Shown: positions 1-8,261, counted from the stretch's first letter. The stretch: 64,000 bases of DNA from Micromonospora olivasterospora (GCF_007830265.1 NZ_VLKE01000001.1:5270001-5334000); one strand, 5' to 3'. A program made the numbers and translations. The notes: generated by a model not told the origin, from the sequence alone.

Positions 1-2
1 CG

Positions 3-152
3 GCGGGCCTGGTCGCCGAGGTGGCCGCGCGGCCGTCGACCGTCGGCTGGTCCGGCGCGTACCGGAGGCGGCCGGTCGCCGACGTGGTGGGCGACACTCT
101 GGCGGTGCTCGCCACGGTGCTGCCGAACGCCGGCCGGGCGGACCGGCGGTGA
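3..152 (+). CDS. C-terminal end of an unidentified protein (partial)
   Basis: An open frame enters from the left edge and ends at the TGA at 150-152, giving 49 residues with actinobacterial third-position GC bias. The last residues include the stretch VVGDTLAVLATVLP. I do not recognise the family. The stop overlaps a GTG at 149 (GTGA), a usual sign of translational coupling to the polysaccharide deacetylase that follows, so this gene is probably the upstream member of the same operon. Confidence 0.45.
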   Translation, partial: AGLVAEVAARPSTVGWSGAYRRRPVADVVGDTLAVLATVLPNAGRADRR

Positions 153-293
153 GCTCCGGCCGACGCCGGGAGCCGGCCGGCGCGGTGTCTTCCTCGCCCG
201 CTGGGCCGTCGTCGGGCTCGCCGCCGTCCAGGTGGGCCCGGTGGTGACGGCCGCGCCGCCCGTGCGGGCCGGTTCCTGCCCCGGCTGTCCGGC

Positions 294-899
294 GTGGGCC
301 GCCCCGACCGGGTGGCGTTGACCTTCGACGACGGGCCGGACCCCGACTCCACCCCCCGGTTCCTGGAGGTCCTGGCGCGGCACCGGGCGCGGGCCACCTT
401 CTTCCTGCTGGGCGCCCGGGTGGCCCGGTACCCCGCGCTGGTCGGCGAGATCGTCGCCGAGGGGCACGAGGTGGCCGTGCACGGCTGGGAGCACCGGAAC
501 CTGCTGCGCCGGGGGCCGCTGGCCACCTACCGGGACCTGGCCCGGGCCCGCGCGGCGATCACCACCGCCGCCGGCCGGCCCCCTCGGTTCTTCCGCCCCC
601 CGTACGGGGTGCTGACCGGCCCGGCGCTGCTGGCGGGCGTCCGGCTGGGGCTGGAACCGGTGCTGTGGACCTGCTGGGGCCGGGACTGGACGGCGCGGGC
701 GACGCCGGAGTCCGTCTTCCGCGCGGTCACCCGCGGGCTCGCCGGGGGCGGCACCGTCCTGCTGCACGACTCGGACTACGCCGCCGCCCCGGGCGCCTGG
801 CGGGCCGGCCTCGCCGCCCTGCCCCGGGTGCTGGCCGAGTGCGACGGGCGGGGGTGGACCGTCGGTCCGCTCGGCCCCCACCTGGAGCCGGCGCGGTGA
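294..899 (+). CDS. Polysaccharide deacetylase (NodB homology, carbohydrate esterase 4 family)
   Basis: It should remove N-acetyl groups from a cell-wall or extracellular polysaccharide using a metal ion. The CE4 motifs appear in order: TFDDGPD (motif 1, catalytic and metal Asp), HGWEH (metal His pair), RPPYG (motif 3), a Trp/Asp segment LWTCWGRDW, and VLLHDSD (motif 5). The family normally has an N-terminal anchor. Here a hydrophobic segment (ARWAVVGLAAVQVGPVV) lies just upstream at about 187-250 but in another frame, so the gene probably starts near the GTG at 149 and a one-base error near 265-270 separates anchor and domain. The coordinates cover only the intact catalytic part. The stop overlaps the next start by 4 bases. 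Confidence 0.85.
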   Translation: MGRPDRVALTFDDGPDPDSTPRFLEVLARHRARATFFLLGARVARYPALVGEIVAEGHEVAVHGWEHRNLLRRGPLATYRDLARARAAITTAAGRPPRFFRPPYGVLTGPALLAGVRLGLEPVLWTCWGRDWTARATPESVFRAVTRGLAGGGTVLLHDSDYAAAPGAWRAGLAALPRVLAECDGRGWTVGPLGPHLEPAR

Positions 900-1760
900 T
901 CCTGGCGGTCGCGTGCGCCCTCGCCGGGGCCTTCTGCCTGGCTGTCGCCACGACGATGCAGCAGCGGGCGGCGAAGCGGCAACACCGGGTCGGGCCGCTG
1001 GACCCGCGGCTGCTGCTGCGGCTCCTGCGTACCCGCCTCTGGCAGTTCGGCTGGCTGCCCGACGCGGCCGGCATCGGCCTCCAGGCGCTGGCCCTGCGGT
1101 TCGGGCCGCTGGCGCTGGTCCAGCCGCTGATGGCCAGCGGGCTGTTCATGGCGATCCTCGTCGAGGCGGTCTGGACCCGCCGGCGGCCCGCCCGCCGGGA
1201 CCTGCTCGCCTCGGTGGTGGGCGTCGGGGGGCTGGGGGTCTTCCTGACCGTCGGCGATCCCCGGCCCGGCCTGGCGACCCCGCCCGCCACGGCCTGGTGG
1301 GGGGTGGCGCTGGGCGCGGGCGCCGTCGTCGCGGTCGCGGTGCTGCTGTCCGCGGCGGTGGGCGAGGCGACCCGGGGAGCGCTGCTGGGCCTCGCCGCCG
1401 GTGTCCTGTACGGGGTGACCGCCGCGCTGGTCAAGGCGCTCACCTCGATGTTGCACGGCGGCCCGGGCGGCCTCGGCCGGCTCCTCACGGACCCGCTCCT
1501 GGCCGCCCTGGTCGTGGTGGGCCTGCTCGGTCTGGTGCTCAACCAGGCCGCGTTCCAGCGCGGCCGGATCGCCGCTCCGCTGACCGCGCTCACCCTGGCG
1601 GAGCCGGTCGTCAGCGTGGCGGTCGGGGTGACGGCGTTCCGGGAGACGCTCGCGCTCGGCGGGGCCCGGGCCGCCGTACTGACCGCCTCGGCCGTCGCCA
1701 TCGCGGTGGGCGTCTGGCTCGCCGGCACGGCGCGGGGCGGCGGGCGTGGCGACGGCGGGC
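896..1760 (+). CDS. DMT-family (EamA-like) membrane transporter, 3' end unclear
   Basis: GTG at 896 overlaps the deacetylase stop (GTGA). The product is strongly hydrophobic with 9-10 predicted membrane segments (for example ILAVACALAGAFCLAV and LLAALVVVGLLGLVL), and ends with the repeat-like block typical of EamA carriers (LTLAEPVVSVAVGVTAFRE). The substrate cannot be told. Family-like sequence ends near 1745, but the frame has no stop until 2293 and runs over the promoter and start of the next gene, so the true stop has been lost, probably through a local sequence error. The end coordinate is my estimate of the end of the conserved part. Confidence 0.6.
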
Positions 1761-1833
1761 GACACGGGGCCGGCACCGGCGGCACCGAGGGGGAGGCGGC
1801 GCGGGACACGGGCCGGCACCGGCGCGCCGGGCA

Positions 1834-1862
1834 TCGACAAGGGACGGCGGCGTCCATAGACT
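1834..1862 (+). promoter_or_regulatory. Sigma-70-type promoter for the cyclophilin gene
   Basis: TCGACA (1834-1839) and TAGACT (1857-1862) are separated by exactly 17 bases and lie 38 bases before the GTG start at 1900. Both hexamers fit the actinobacterial housekeeping consensus TTGACN / TANNNT. A purine-rich ribosome site (AGGGAGGA, 1887-1894) follows. Its presence inside the run-on transporter frame supports an earlier end for that gene. Confidence 0.55.
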
Positions 1863-1899
1863 GCGCTCTTTCTGGCACTTCAGCCCAGGGAGGACGTAC

Positions 1900-2429
1900 G
1901 TGTCGAGGTCACCCCGCCGGGAACCGGCAGCACCGCCGTCAGCGCAGCGCCGCGGGGCGCGCATCCCCGTCCGGGCCGCGAGCGTGGCGTTCACCTGGCC
2001 CGGCACGGGTTCTACGATCGCACCTCGTGCCACCGGCTGACCGCGTACCCCACGCTCAGCGTGCTCCAGTGCGGCGACCCGTCCGGCACCGGCGCGGGCG
2101 GGCCCGGGTACCGCTACCGCGACGAGCTGCCCACCGACCTGCCGCCGGCGCCGACCGACCCGACGGGGGTGCGCAAGGTGTACGCCAGGGGCGTCCTCGC
2201 CATGGCCAACGCCGGTCCGGACACCAACGGCAGCCAGTTCTTCCTCGTCTACGCCAACTCGGCGCTGCGCCCCAACTACACGATCTTCGGTGAGGTCGAC
2301 TCCGCCGGCCTGGACACCCTCGACCGGATCGCCGCCGGGGGCATCGCCCCCACGGCCGAGGACCCCGCCCCGGTCGACGGCGCGCCCGCGCTGCCCGTGG
2401 AGATCGTCAAGGCCGACCGTCGGCACTGA
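1900..2429 (+). CDS. Cyclophilin-type peptidyl-prolyl cis-trans isomerase (frameshifted, short N terminus)
   Basis: It should catalyse proline cis-trans isomerisation during protein folding. From about 2010 the reading is clear: FYDRTSCHRLT, VLQCGDPSGTG, MANAGPDTNGSQFFLVY (active-site strand with Gln/Phe) and a C-terminal FGEVDSAGLDTLDRI. A good ribosome site precedes the GTG at 1900, but that frame stops at 2040. The protein must switch frame near 1995-2010, where ASVAFT in one frame continues as HLARHGFYD in another. Related actinobacterial proteins usually carry a longer N terminus with a membrane segment, which is absent here. Sequence errors are the likeliest cause. Confidence 0.7.
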
Positions 2430-2569
2430 CCGCCGTCCCACCGCCCGGCCCTCGCCCGGCTGCCGCGCGGGTCTGCTGGTGATTCCGGCGGCGCTGACGT
2501 CGGGTGCGCGCCGGACCCGGGTGGGCCGGGTCCGGCGCGCACCGGGACGCACCCTGATAGACAGGGCGG

Positions 2570-3397
2570 ATGGGACAGCGACGGGGGCCGGGCCGGGCCG
2601 GACGGTCCGCCGCCCTGGCCGCGGTCGCCGTCGTGCTGCTGACGGCCTGCCCCGGGCCGCACCGGCCCGCACCGGCGCCGCCCTCGGCGTCCGTGCCGTC
2701 GCGGGCACCGGCAAACTTCGTCGTCCTCGCCGACGTGGACCCGACGATCGTCACCGACGTCCGGTACGCGACGGCGCACAACTTCGTCGGCCGGCCGATC
2801 GCCGGGTACGCCGAGCCACTGTGCGTGCTCACCCGGCCCGCCGCCGAGGCGCTGAGCCGGGTCCAGCGGGCCGCCCGGGCCGCCGGGCACCGGCTCAAGG
2901 TGTACGACTGCTACCGCCCCCAGCGGGCCGTGGCCGACTTCGTGGCCTGGGCGCGGCAGCCCGACGAGCAGCGGATGAAGGCCGAGTTCTATCCGCGCGT
3001 CGCCAAGGCGAAGCTGTTCGAGGACGGGTACGTCGGGACGCCCACCGCGCACAGCCGGGGCAGCACCCTGGACCTGACCCTGGTCCCCGACCCGCCGCCG
3101 TCCCAACGCCCGTACGCCCCGGGCGAACGCCTGGTCGCCTGCACCGCGCCGGCCGGGCAGCGCTTCCCGGACAACAGCGTCGACATGGGCACCGGCTTCG
3201 ACTGCTTCGACCCGCTCGCGCACACCGCCGACCCGCGGGTCACCGGGGCCGCCCGGGGCAACCGGGAACTGCTGAAGCGGCTGATGACCGCCGGCGGCTT
3301 CAGCAACTACCCGCGCGAGTGGTGGCACTACCGGTACGATGCCGAGCCCTATCCCGACACGTACTTCGACTTCCCCGTGGCGCGCTCCGCGCTGTGA
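2570..3397 (+). CDS. D-alanyl-D-alanine dipeptidase-like lipoprotein (VanX / M15D family)
   Basis: 275 residues. The N terminus is a lipoprotein signal with lipobox LLTAC, so Cys27 should be lipidated and the enzyme anchored outside the membrane. The VanX zinc-peptidase pattern is complete: HSRGSTLDLTL (SxHxxGxxxD-type metal His and Asp) and EWWHY (catalytic Glu, metal His). DCYRP, with its conserved Arg, is also seen. Members hydrolyse D-Ala-D-Ala or related dipeptides. A lipoprotein form without vanH/vanA neighbours suggests peptidoglycan turnover, not vancomycin resistance. The start is the first ATG after a GATAGACA stretch, so the mRNA may have a very short leader. Confidence 0.85.
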   Translation: MGQRRGPGRAGRSAALAAVAVVLLTACPGPHRPAPAPPSASVPSRAPANFVVLADVDPTIVTDVRYATAHNFVGRPIAGYAEPLCVLTRPAAEALSRVQRAARAAGHRLKVYDCYRPQRAVADFVAWARQPDEQRMKAEFYPRVAKAKLFEDGYVGTPTAHSRGSTLDLTLVPDPPPSQRPYAPGERLVACTAPAGQRFPDNSVDMGTGFDCFDPLAHTADPRVTGAARGNRELLKRLMTAGGFSNYPREWWHYRYDAEPYPDTYFDFPVARSAL

Positions 3398-3511
3398 ACC
3401 CCGGCGGCGCGCTCCGGGCTGTCAACCCGACGGCGGAACTCCGTGGCGCGTTCCGCAGCGGGACCCAGGCGGCGGCGAACGGTGGCGGACACCGCACTAG
3501 GCTCCCCCGCC

Positions 3512-4018
3512 ATGACCACGGAACGCCCCGCGCCGCCCCTGATCGCCGACGAGCGCGAGATGCTGCGCGCCTTCCTCGACTTCCATCGCGCCACCCTGGC
3601 CATGAAGTGCGAGGGCCTCACCGACGACGAACTGCGCCGCCGGTCGTCGCCGCCGTCGGCGCTGAGCCTGCTCGCCCTCGTCCGGCACATGGCCGAGGTG
3701 GAGCGGGCCTGGTTCCGGCGGGCGATCAACCGGGAGGACGTCCCGCTGGTCTGGTCGGACAGCGGCGACTTCCAGCAGGCGTACGACGTGTCGTCGGCCA
3801 GCGCCGCCGAGGCGTTCGAGGCGTGGCGGCGCGAGGTCGAGCACGCCCGGCGCATCGAGCGGGAGGCCGAGTCGCTGGACGTCCTCGGGCACCAGGCCCG
3901 CTGGGGCGAGGACGTCTCGCTGCGCTTCGTGATGCTGCACATGATCCACGAGTACGCCCGGCACAACGGCCACGCCGACTTCCTCCGAGAGGCCACCGAC
4001 GGCACGGTCGGCGCCTGA
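3512..4018 (+). CDS. DinB-superfamily protein (DUF664)
   Basis: 168 residues. The sequence follows the DUF664 pattern: an N-terminal EREMLRAFLDFHRATLAMKCEGL helix region (quoted in part), then LLALVRHMAEVERAWFRR with the metal-binding His, and HEYARHNGHADFLRE near the C terminus with further His residues. DinB-fold proteins are four-helix bundles that bind a divalent metal; some actinobacterial members are thiol (mycothiol) transferases, but the substrate here is unknown. ATG 3512 is chosen because TAGGCT at 3498-3503 would place a transcription start at or near it. The preceding 3378-3460 stretch contains imperfect repeats of a GGCGCGCTCCGCGCTGT-like unit. Confidence 0.8.
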   Translation: MTTERPAPPLIADEREMLRAFLDFHRATLAMKCEGLTDDELRRRSSPPSALSLLALVRHMAEVERAWFRRAINREDVPLVWSDSGDFQQAYDVSSASAAEAFEAWRREVEHARRIEREAESLDVLGHQARWGEDVSLRFVMLHMIHEYARHNGHADFLREATDGTVGA

Positions 4019-4058
4019 GACCGTGCCCGGCCGGCGGGGCGGTCCGCCGGCAGGCCCG

Positions 4059-4768
4059 TCACGCTGGGGCGGACGCCTCGTCGCGGCCGCGCAGCGGCAG
4101 CCACGCCAGCACGTCGCGGATCTTCGCGTCCCAGTACGCCCAGTCGTGCGTCCCGGGGGAGAAGTCCACGGTCAGCGGCACCCCGCGCCGGCGCGCTCCA
4201 GCAGCGCCACGGTGTCGTCGTCGCTGCCCGGCACCTGCCGGTCGCCGAACGCCGTGCGCCACACCGCCGGGTCCACGGGGCTGGTCGGGTGGTCCCGCCG
4301 CCGGGCGACGTCCAGCGCCCCGGACAGGCTCGCCGCCGCCGCGAACCGGCCCGGGTCCCGCAGTGCCCACTTCACCGCCCCGTACCCGCCCATGGACAGC
4401 CCCGCCACGAAGGTGTCCTCGCGCCGCTGCGAGAGCCGGAAGAACGACCGGCACACCTCGGGCAGTTCGGCGCTGAGGAAGGTCCAGTACCGGTTGCCGT
4501 TCGCCTCGTCGGCGTAGAAACTCCGCCCGGCCTGCGGCATCACCACGGCCAGCCCCAACGGCGCGACGTACCGCTCGATCGAGGTGCGCCGGGGCCAGAT
4601 CGTGTCGTCGTCGCTGAGGCCGTGCAGCAGGTACAGCATGGGCGGGTCGCCGGCGGGCACGCTGCCGGTCAGGCCGATCGTGGAGTCGGCCCGCTCGGGC
4701 AGGAGCACGGTCATCGCGGTGCCCATGCCCAGGGCCTCGGAGTGGAAGTCGCAGCGGATCAACGCCAC
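4059..4768 (-). CDS. Esterase of the FrmB / antigen 85-like alpha/beta-hydrolase family (internally shortened, frameshifted)
   Basis: The N-terminal part reads cleanly from GTG 4768: [11 protein letters not shown] (oxyanion region) and [10 protein letters not shown] (nucleophile elbow GLSMGG). The C terminus [14 protein letters not shown], with the catalytic His, is in another frame. The shift lies at about 4182-4192. Aligned with family members, roughly 30-35 residues are missing there, between the helix ending DTVALLERA and the strand VPLTVDF, a block that normally carries the catalytic acid. As sequenced the enzyme could not be active. The gene is divergent from the next gene. Similar losses occur in many genes of this window, so assembly error is likely. 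Confidence 0.75.
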
Positions 4769-4916
4769 GGGCGCCGATGCTACGCGGACGGCCCCGGCCC
4801 CGCCGCCGTCCCGGCGGCCGGAGGAACTTCGACCGGGACGTCCAAGAGGGTAGATCAACGGTTTACCAGCCTGTAACGTCCAGACTGCTGGAACTGTCAC
4901 AGAGAAGTGGGAGTCA

Positions 4917-5312
4917 GTGGTGAGCGACGTGTCGACGGCGCTGGGTGTGCGCCTCTACCCCGACCTGGTCGAGCTGGGCGGGCTCGCGTCCGCGCTGGCC
5001 CTGACGGCCACCCGGCTCGAGCTCGACGCGGGCCGGGTCAGCGCCCCCGAGCAGGGGCGCAGCCGCTTCACCTGCGCCAGGCTGAGCTCCGAGCGCGGCA
5101 CGGTCACGGTCAGGCTGGGCTCCCAGGCCCGGTACTTCATGGTCGACCTCGCGACGGACGGCGGGACCCGGGCCTGCGGCGACACCATCGACCTGGACCA
5201 GGTCGTGCGGGTGGCCGCCGCGTGGCGTGAGGGCATCTCCCTGGCCGACCTCACCGCGCGGTTCCGCTTCATCGACCACGTCAGCGCCGACCCGGTCGCC
5301 GAAACGGCCTGA
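4917..5312 (+). CDS. DUF6193-like protein
   Basis: About 131 residues from GTG 4917 (a second GTG at 4920 is equally possible; AGTGGGAG at 4906-4913 is the ribosome site). The layout RLYPDLVELGGLAS, a central strand pair GTVTVRLGSQARYFMV and the C-terminal AAAWREGISLADL matches my memory of the DUF6193 family, annotated in databases as associated with natural-product biosynthesis. No catalytic residues are known to me. It stands alone here, divergent from the esterase, so its role cannot be inferred. Confidence 0.6.
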   Translation: MVSDVSTALGVRLYPDLVELGGLASALALTATRLELDAGRVSAPEQGRSRFTCARLSSERGTVTVRLGSQARYFMVDLATDGGTRACGDTIDLDQVVRVAAAWREGISLADLTARFRFIDHVSADPVAETA

Positions 5313-5489
5313 CGGTACGTTCCCACCCGGGCCCGCCCGCGCGGTGGGCCCGTCGCGCGCGCCGCCGTGCCTGAGCGGCTCGGGCGATTCCCGCCGGCCG
5401 CACCCGCCGCCAATATCGAATTGTGGCCCCCGCGACCCCGGCCTTCCGTGAACGGGCAACGCCGAACGCACGAGTCAGAGGGAGTCGCC

Positions 5490-5606
5490 GTGGCGCAGCG
5501 CACCCGCACCCAGGCCCAGCGGCCCACGCCGCGCGGCGGTGCCCAGCTGCGCGCCGGAGAACCAGCCTGGGGCCGGCGGCGGCGACCGGGGTGGCGGCGC
5601 GGATAG
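5490..5606 (+). CDS. Possible 38-residue basic peptide
   Basis: GTG 5490 follows a good ribosome site (AGAGGGAG, 5478-5485) and opens a 38-codon frame rich in Arg, Gln and Pro, stopping at TAG 5604-5606 just before a strong hairpin terminator. No family is recognised. The combination of ribosome site, short frame and terminator favours a real small transcript, but codon evidence is weak at this length. The rest of 5313-5715 has no other gene that I can support. Confidence 0.3.
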   Translation: MAQRTRTQAQRPTPRGGAQLRAGEPAWGRRRRPGWRRG

Positions 5607-5624
5607 CGCCCGCGCGACCCACGC

Positions 5625-5657
5625 AGCCGCCCGCCCCGACCGGGGCCGGGCGGCTTT
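5625..5657 (+). terminator. Intrinsic terminator before the tRNA-like element
   Basis: AGCCGCCCG (5625-5633) pairs perfectly with CGGGCGGCT (5647-5655), loop of 13, followed by TTTCTC. It separates the small upstream frame from the rtcB leader, so rtcB transcription must begin between about 5657 and 5716. Confidence 0.65.
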
Positions 5658-5715
5658 CTCGTCCACCGGCTCCCGGCGGTGGCACCCCTCACCCGCGTCC
5701 CACAGGGACGCTCCC

Positions 5716-5788
5716 GCGGTTGTAGCGCAGCTCTGGCAGCGCGTCACCCCGCCATGGCGAGGTCGCCGGTGCGAATCCGGCCAACCGC
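5716..5788 (+). ncRNA. tRNA-like element in the rtcB leader (pseudo-tRNA)
   Basis: The 73 bases fold as a cloverleaf. The acceptor stem GCGGTTG / CAACCGC is 7 perfect pairs. The D stem GCGC / GCGC is perfect, with a 10-base loop that keeps GG. The anticodon stem is TCACC / GGCGA with one A-C mismatch. The variable region has 4 bases, and the T stem GCCGG / CCGGC is perfect. Non-canonical positions argue against a working tRNA: the T loop is TGCGAAT instead of TTCGAAT, base 33 is C instead of T in the anticodon loop CCGCCAT (nominal anticodon GCC, Gly), and no CCA is encoded. It ends 33 bases before the rtcB ATG, with only a ribosome site between, so it probably lies in the rtcB mRNA leader. 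RtcB joins broken tRNA halves, so a mimic here suggests feedback control or a decoy substrate. Confidence 0.65.
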
Positions 5789-5821
5789 TTCGCAGACGAA
5801 AGACCGACCAAGGAGACGACG

Positions 5822-7021
5822 ATGGCATTCACCCCCCTGCCGGGCACCCGCGCGCCCGTTCGGGTCTGGACCGACCCGTACGGCATCGAGCCGCAGGCGG
5901 CCCAGCAGCTGCGTAACATCGGCGCACTGCCGTGGGTCGAGGGTGTGGCCGTCATGCCCGACGTCCACTTCGGCAAGGGCGCCACGGTCGGTTCGGTGAT
6001 CGCGATGCGGCAGGCGGTCTCCCCGGCGGCCGTCGGCGTGGACATCGGCTGCGGGATGTCGGCCGTGCGCACCTCGCTCACCGCGGACGACCTGCCCGAC
6101 GACCTCGCCCCGCTGCGCGCCGCGATCGAGGCGGCGATCCCGGTCGGCTTCGCCAAGCACGACGACGCGGTCGACCCGCGCCGGGTGCGGGGGCTGGAGC
6201 AGCGCGGCTGGGACGACTTCTGGCGGCGCTTCGGCACGCTCGACAAGCGGGTCGCCCAGCTGGAGACGCGCGCCCAGCAGCAGCTGGGCACCCTCGGCGG
6301 CGGCAACCACTTCATCGAGGTCTGCCTGGAGCAGGGCGGCCCCGACGCCGGGCGGGTCTGGCTGATGCTGCACTCCGGGTCGCGCAACATCGGCAAGGAG
6401 CTGGCCGAGCGGCACATCGACATCGCCCGGCGGCTGCCGCACAACGTCGACCTGCCCGACCGGGATCTCGCGGTGTTTTTCGCCGGCACGCCGGAGATGG
6501 ACGCGTACCGCCGGGACCTCTGGTGGGCGCAGGAGTACGCGCGCCGCAACCGCGCGGTGATGCTCGCGCTGCTCTGCGGCGTGGTCCGGGACCGGTTTCC
6601 GTCGGTCGGCTTCGACGAGCCGATCAGCTGCCACCACAACTACGTGGCGGAGGAGACGTACGGCGGGGTGGACGTGCTGGTCACCCGCAAGGGCGCGATC
6701 CGGGCGGGCGCCGGCGACCTGGGCATCATCCCGGGCTCCATGGGTACGGGCTCGTACGTCGTGCGCGGCCGGGGGAACCCGGACGCGTACTGCTCGGCCT
6801 CGCACGGGGCCGGCCGGCGGATGTCGCGCGGGCAGGCCAAGCGGACGTTCAGCACCGAGGACCTGGCGCGGCAGACGGCCGGGGTGGAGTGCCGCAAGGA
6901 CGCCGGGGTGGTCGACGAGATCCCCGGCGCGTACAAGGACATCACGGAGGTGATGGCCCAGCAGGAGGACCTGGTGGAGGTGGTCGCCCACCTCAAGCAG
7001 GTGGTCTGCGTGAAGGGCTGA
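5822..7021 (+). CDS. rtcB: RtcB-family RNA ligase
   Basis: 399 residues, normal family length. RtcB joins RNA ends carrying 3'-phosphate or 2',3'-cyclic phosphate to 5'-hydroxyl ends, using GTP and Mn2+. Visible motifs: MPDVHFGKGATVGS, GVDIGCGM (metal Cys), GGGNHFIE, HSGSRNIGK, a metal-binding CHHNY, PGSMGTGSYVVRG, and SASHGAGR with the His that is guanylylated. ATG 5822 follows AAGGAGA. No RtcA, archease or RtcR regulator is seen nearby. Instead the leader carries a tRNA-like fold, and smpB and a KptA-type gene lie next door, giving an RNA repair and rescue neighbourhood. Confidence 0.95.
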   Translation: MAFTPLPGTRAPVRVWTDPYGIEPQAAQQLRNIGALPWVEGVAVMPDVHFGKGATVGSVIAMRQAVSPAAVGVDIGCGMSAVRTSLTADDLPDDLAPLRAAIEAAIPVGFAKHDDAVDPRRVRGLEQRGWDDFWRRFGTLDKRVAQLETRAQQQLGTLGGGNHFIEVCLEQGGPDAGRVWLMLHSGSRNIGKELAERHIDIARRLPHNVDLPDRDLAVFFAGTPEMDAYRRDLWWAQEYARRNRAVMLALLCGVVRDRFPSVGFDEPISCHHNYVAEETYGGVDVLVTRKGAIRAGAGDLGIIPGSMGTGSYVVRGRGNPDAYCSASHGAGRRMSRGQAKRTFSTEDLARQTAGVECRKDAGVVDEIPGAYKDITEVMAQQEDLVEVVAHLKQVVCVKG

Positions 7022-7025
7022 GCGA

Positions 7026-7057
7026 CCGGCCGGCGCCGCACACGGGGCGCCGGCCGG
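7026..7057. terminator. Bidirectional hairpin between rtcB and smpB
   Basis: CCGGCCGGCGCC (7026-7037) pairs with GGCGCCGGCCGG (7046-7057), 12 perfect pairs with an 8-base loop, in the gap between two convergent genes. There is no U-tract on either side, as is common in very GC-rich actinobacteria. Confidence 0.6.
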
Positions 7058-7064
7058 CCCAGGG

Positions 7065-7553
7065 TCAGGGCCGGCGCGGGCGGGCGCCCTTGAGGCGGCG
7101 GCCCAGCTCCCGGGCGATCTCCCGGTTGGCGTCGCGCTCGGCGATCGCCTGGCGCTTGTCGTACGACTTGCGGCCCTTGGCCAGGCCCAGCTCGACCTTG
7201 GCCCACCCGTTGGCGAAGTACATCGACAGCGGCACGAGGGTCAGCCCGCCCTCGCGCATCCGGTCGAGGATCCGGTCGATCTCGACCCGGCGCAGCAGCA
7301 GCTTGCGGGTGCGCCGGGGCTGGTGGTTGGTCCAGCTGCCGAAGCCGTACTCGGCGATGTGCAGCCCGTACAGCAGCAGCTCACCGTCGCGCTCCTGGGC
7401 GAAGGCGTCCACCAGCGAGACCCGGCCGGCGCGCAGCGACTTCACCTCCGTGCCGGCGAGCACCAGCCCCGCCTCGTACGTCTTCAGGATGGTGTAGTCG
7501 TGGCGGGCCTTGCGGTTCGACGCGACGAGGGTGCGTCCGGTCTCCCTGGGCAC
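7065..7553 (-). CDS. smpB: SsrA-binding protein SmpB
   Basis: 162 residues from GTG 7553. SmpB binds tmRNA and brings it to stalled ribosomes for trans-translation. The signature is complete: [29 protein letters not shown], the [10 protein letters not shown] region, [17 protein letters not shown] and the basic tail [12 protein letters not shown]. Longer upstream frame is open, but the GTG at 7553 matches the usual SmpB start (PRETGR). No tmRNA gene is visible beside it. It is convergent with rtcB and divergent from the KptA gene. Confidence 0.95.
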   Translation of the reverse strand: MPRETGRTLVASNRKARHDYTILKTYEAGLVLAGTEVKSLRAGRVSLVDAFAQERDGELLLYGLHIAEYGFGSWTNHQPRRTRKLLLRRVEIDRILDRMREGGLTLVPLSMYFANGWAKVELGLAKGRKSYDKRQAIAERDANREIARELGRRLKGARPRRP

Positions 7554-7653
7554 GATCGGCCTCCCCCTGATGGCGCGTCGGTCGCGGTCGGGACGCGGCG
7601 CCGTGAAGCGTAACGCGGGTGCGGCGCAAGGCGACGGCGGCCACAATGCCGGG

Positions 7654-8196
7654 ATGGATCACCGAACGATGGTCCGCCTGAGCAAGCGGATGTCCCGGGC
7701 GCTGCGGCACGAGCCGTACCGGATCGGGCTGGCCCCGGACGACGCCGGCTGGGTCCGGGTGGACGACCTCCTCGCGGCGATGAGGATCGACCGGGCCGAC
7801 CTCGACGCGGTGGTGGCCGGCAACGACAAGCAGCGCTTCGCGGTGCGGTGCGGCCCCGACGGGGTCGAACGGATCCGGGCCACTCAGGGGCACTCCATTC
7901 CCGTGGACCTCGGCCTGGCCCCGCAGTCCCCGCCCGAGCGGCTGTACCACGGCACCGCCGCCGCCGTGCTGGACTCGATCCGGGCCACCGGCCTGAACCG
8001 GGGCGGGCGGCACCACGTCCACCTGTCGCCGGACGTGGACACCGCCCGCCGGGTCGGCGCCCGCCGGGGCGGCCCGGTCGTGGTCCTCACCGTCGACGCG
8101 GCGGCGATGGCCCGCGACGGCCACGTCTTCTACCGCAGCGACAACGGCGTGTGGCTCACCGAGGCGGTGCCCGCCGCCTACCTCACCGCGGGGTAG
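7654..8196 (+). CDS. kptA: RNA 2'-phosphotransferase, Tpt1/KptA family
   Basis: 180 residues from ATG 7654. The enzyme moves an internal RNA 2'-phosphate to NAD+, forming ADP-ribose 1'',2''-cyclic phosphate. The four conserved basic/polar blocks are present: [14 protein letters not shown] (Arg-His), TQGHS, YHGT and [13 protein letters not shown]. Bacterial KptA has no settled substrate because bacterial ligases do not usually leave a 2'-phosphate. Its position one gene from rtcB supports a role in RNA end healing or in removing ADP-ribose-type marks. The intergenic space with smpB is about 100 bases and may hold divergent promoters. Confidence 0.9.
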   Translation: MDHRTMVRLSKRMSRALRHEPYRIGLAPDDAGWVRVDDLLAAMRIDRADLDAVVAGNDKQRFAVRCGPDGVERIRATQGHSIPVDLGLAPQSPPERLYHGTAAAVLDSIRATGLNRGGRHHVHLSPDVDTARRVGARRGGPVVVLTVDAAAMARDGHVFYRSDNGVWLTEAVPAAYLTAG

Positions 8197-8261
8197 TGGC
8201 AGGCGCGGATTCGCGTCACCGGCATTGAAAAGCCGGCCCCGGGCCGGCGGGATCGGCGGTC

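Noticed and set aside
727..1878. Long minus-strand frames opposite the transporter
   Set aside because: They are shadows produced by extreme GC bias in the real + strand gene: Arg/Pro/Ala-rich, no motifs, no ribosome sites.
5716..5788. A standard tRNA-Gly(GCC) gene
   Set aside because: T-loop, position 33 and anticodon stem deviate from functional tRNA rules, and the position in the rtcB leader fits a mimic better.
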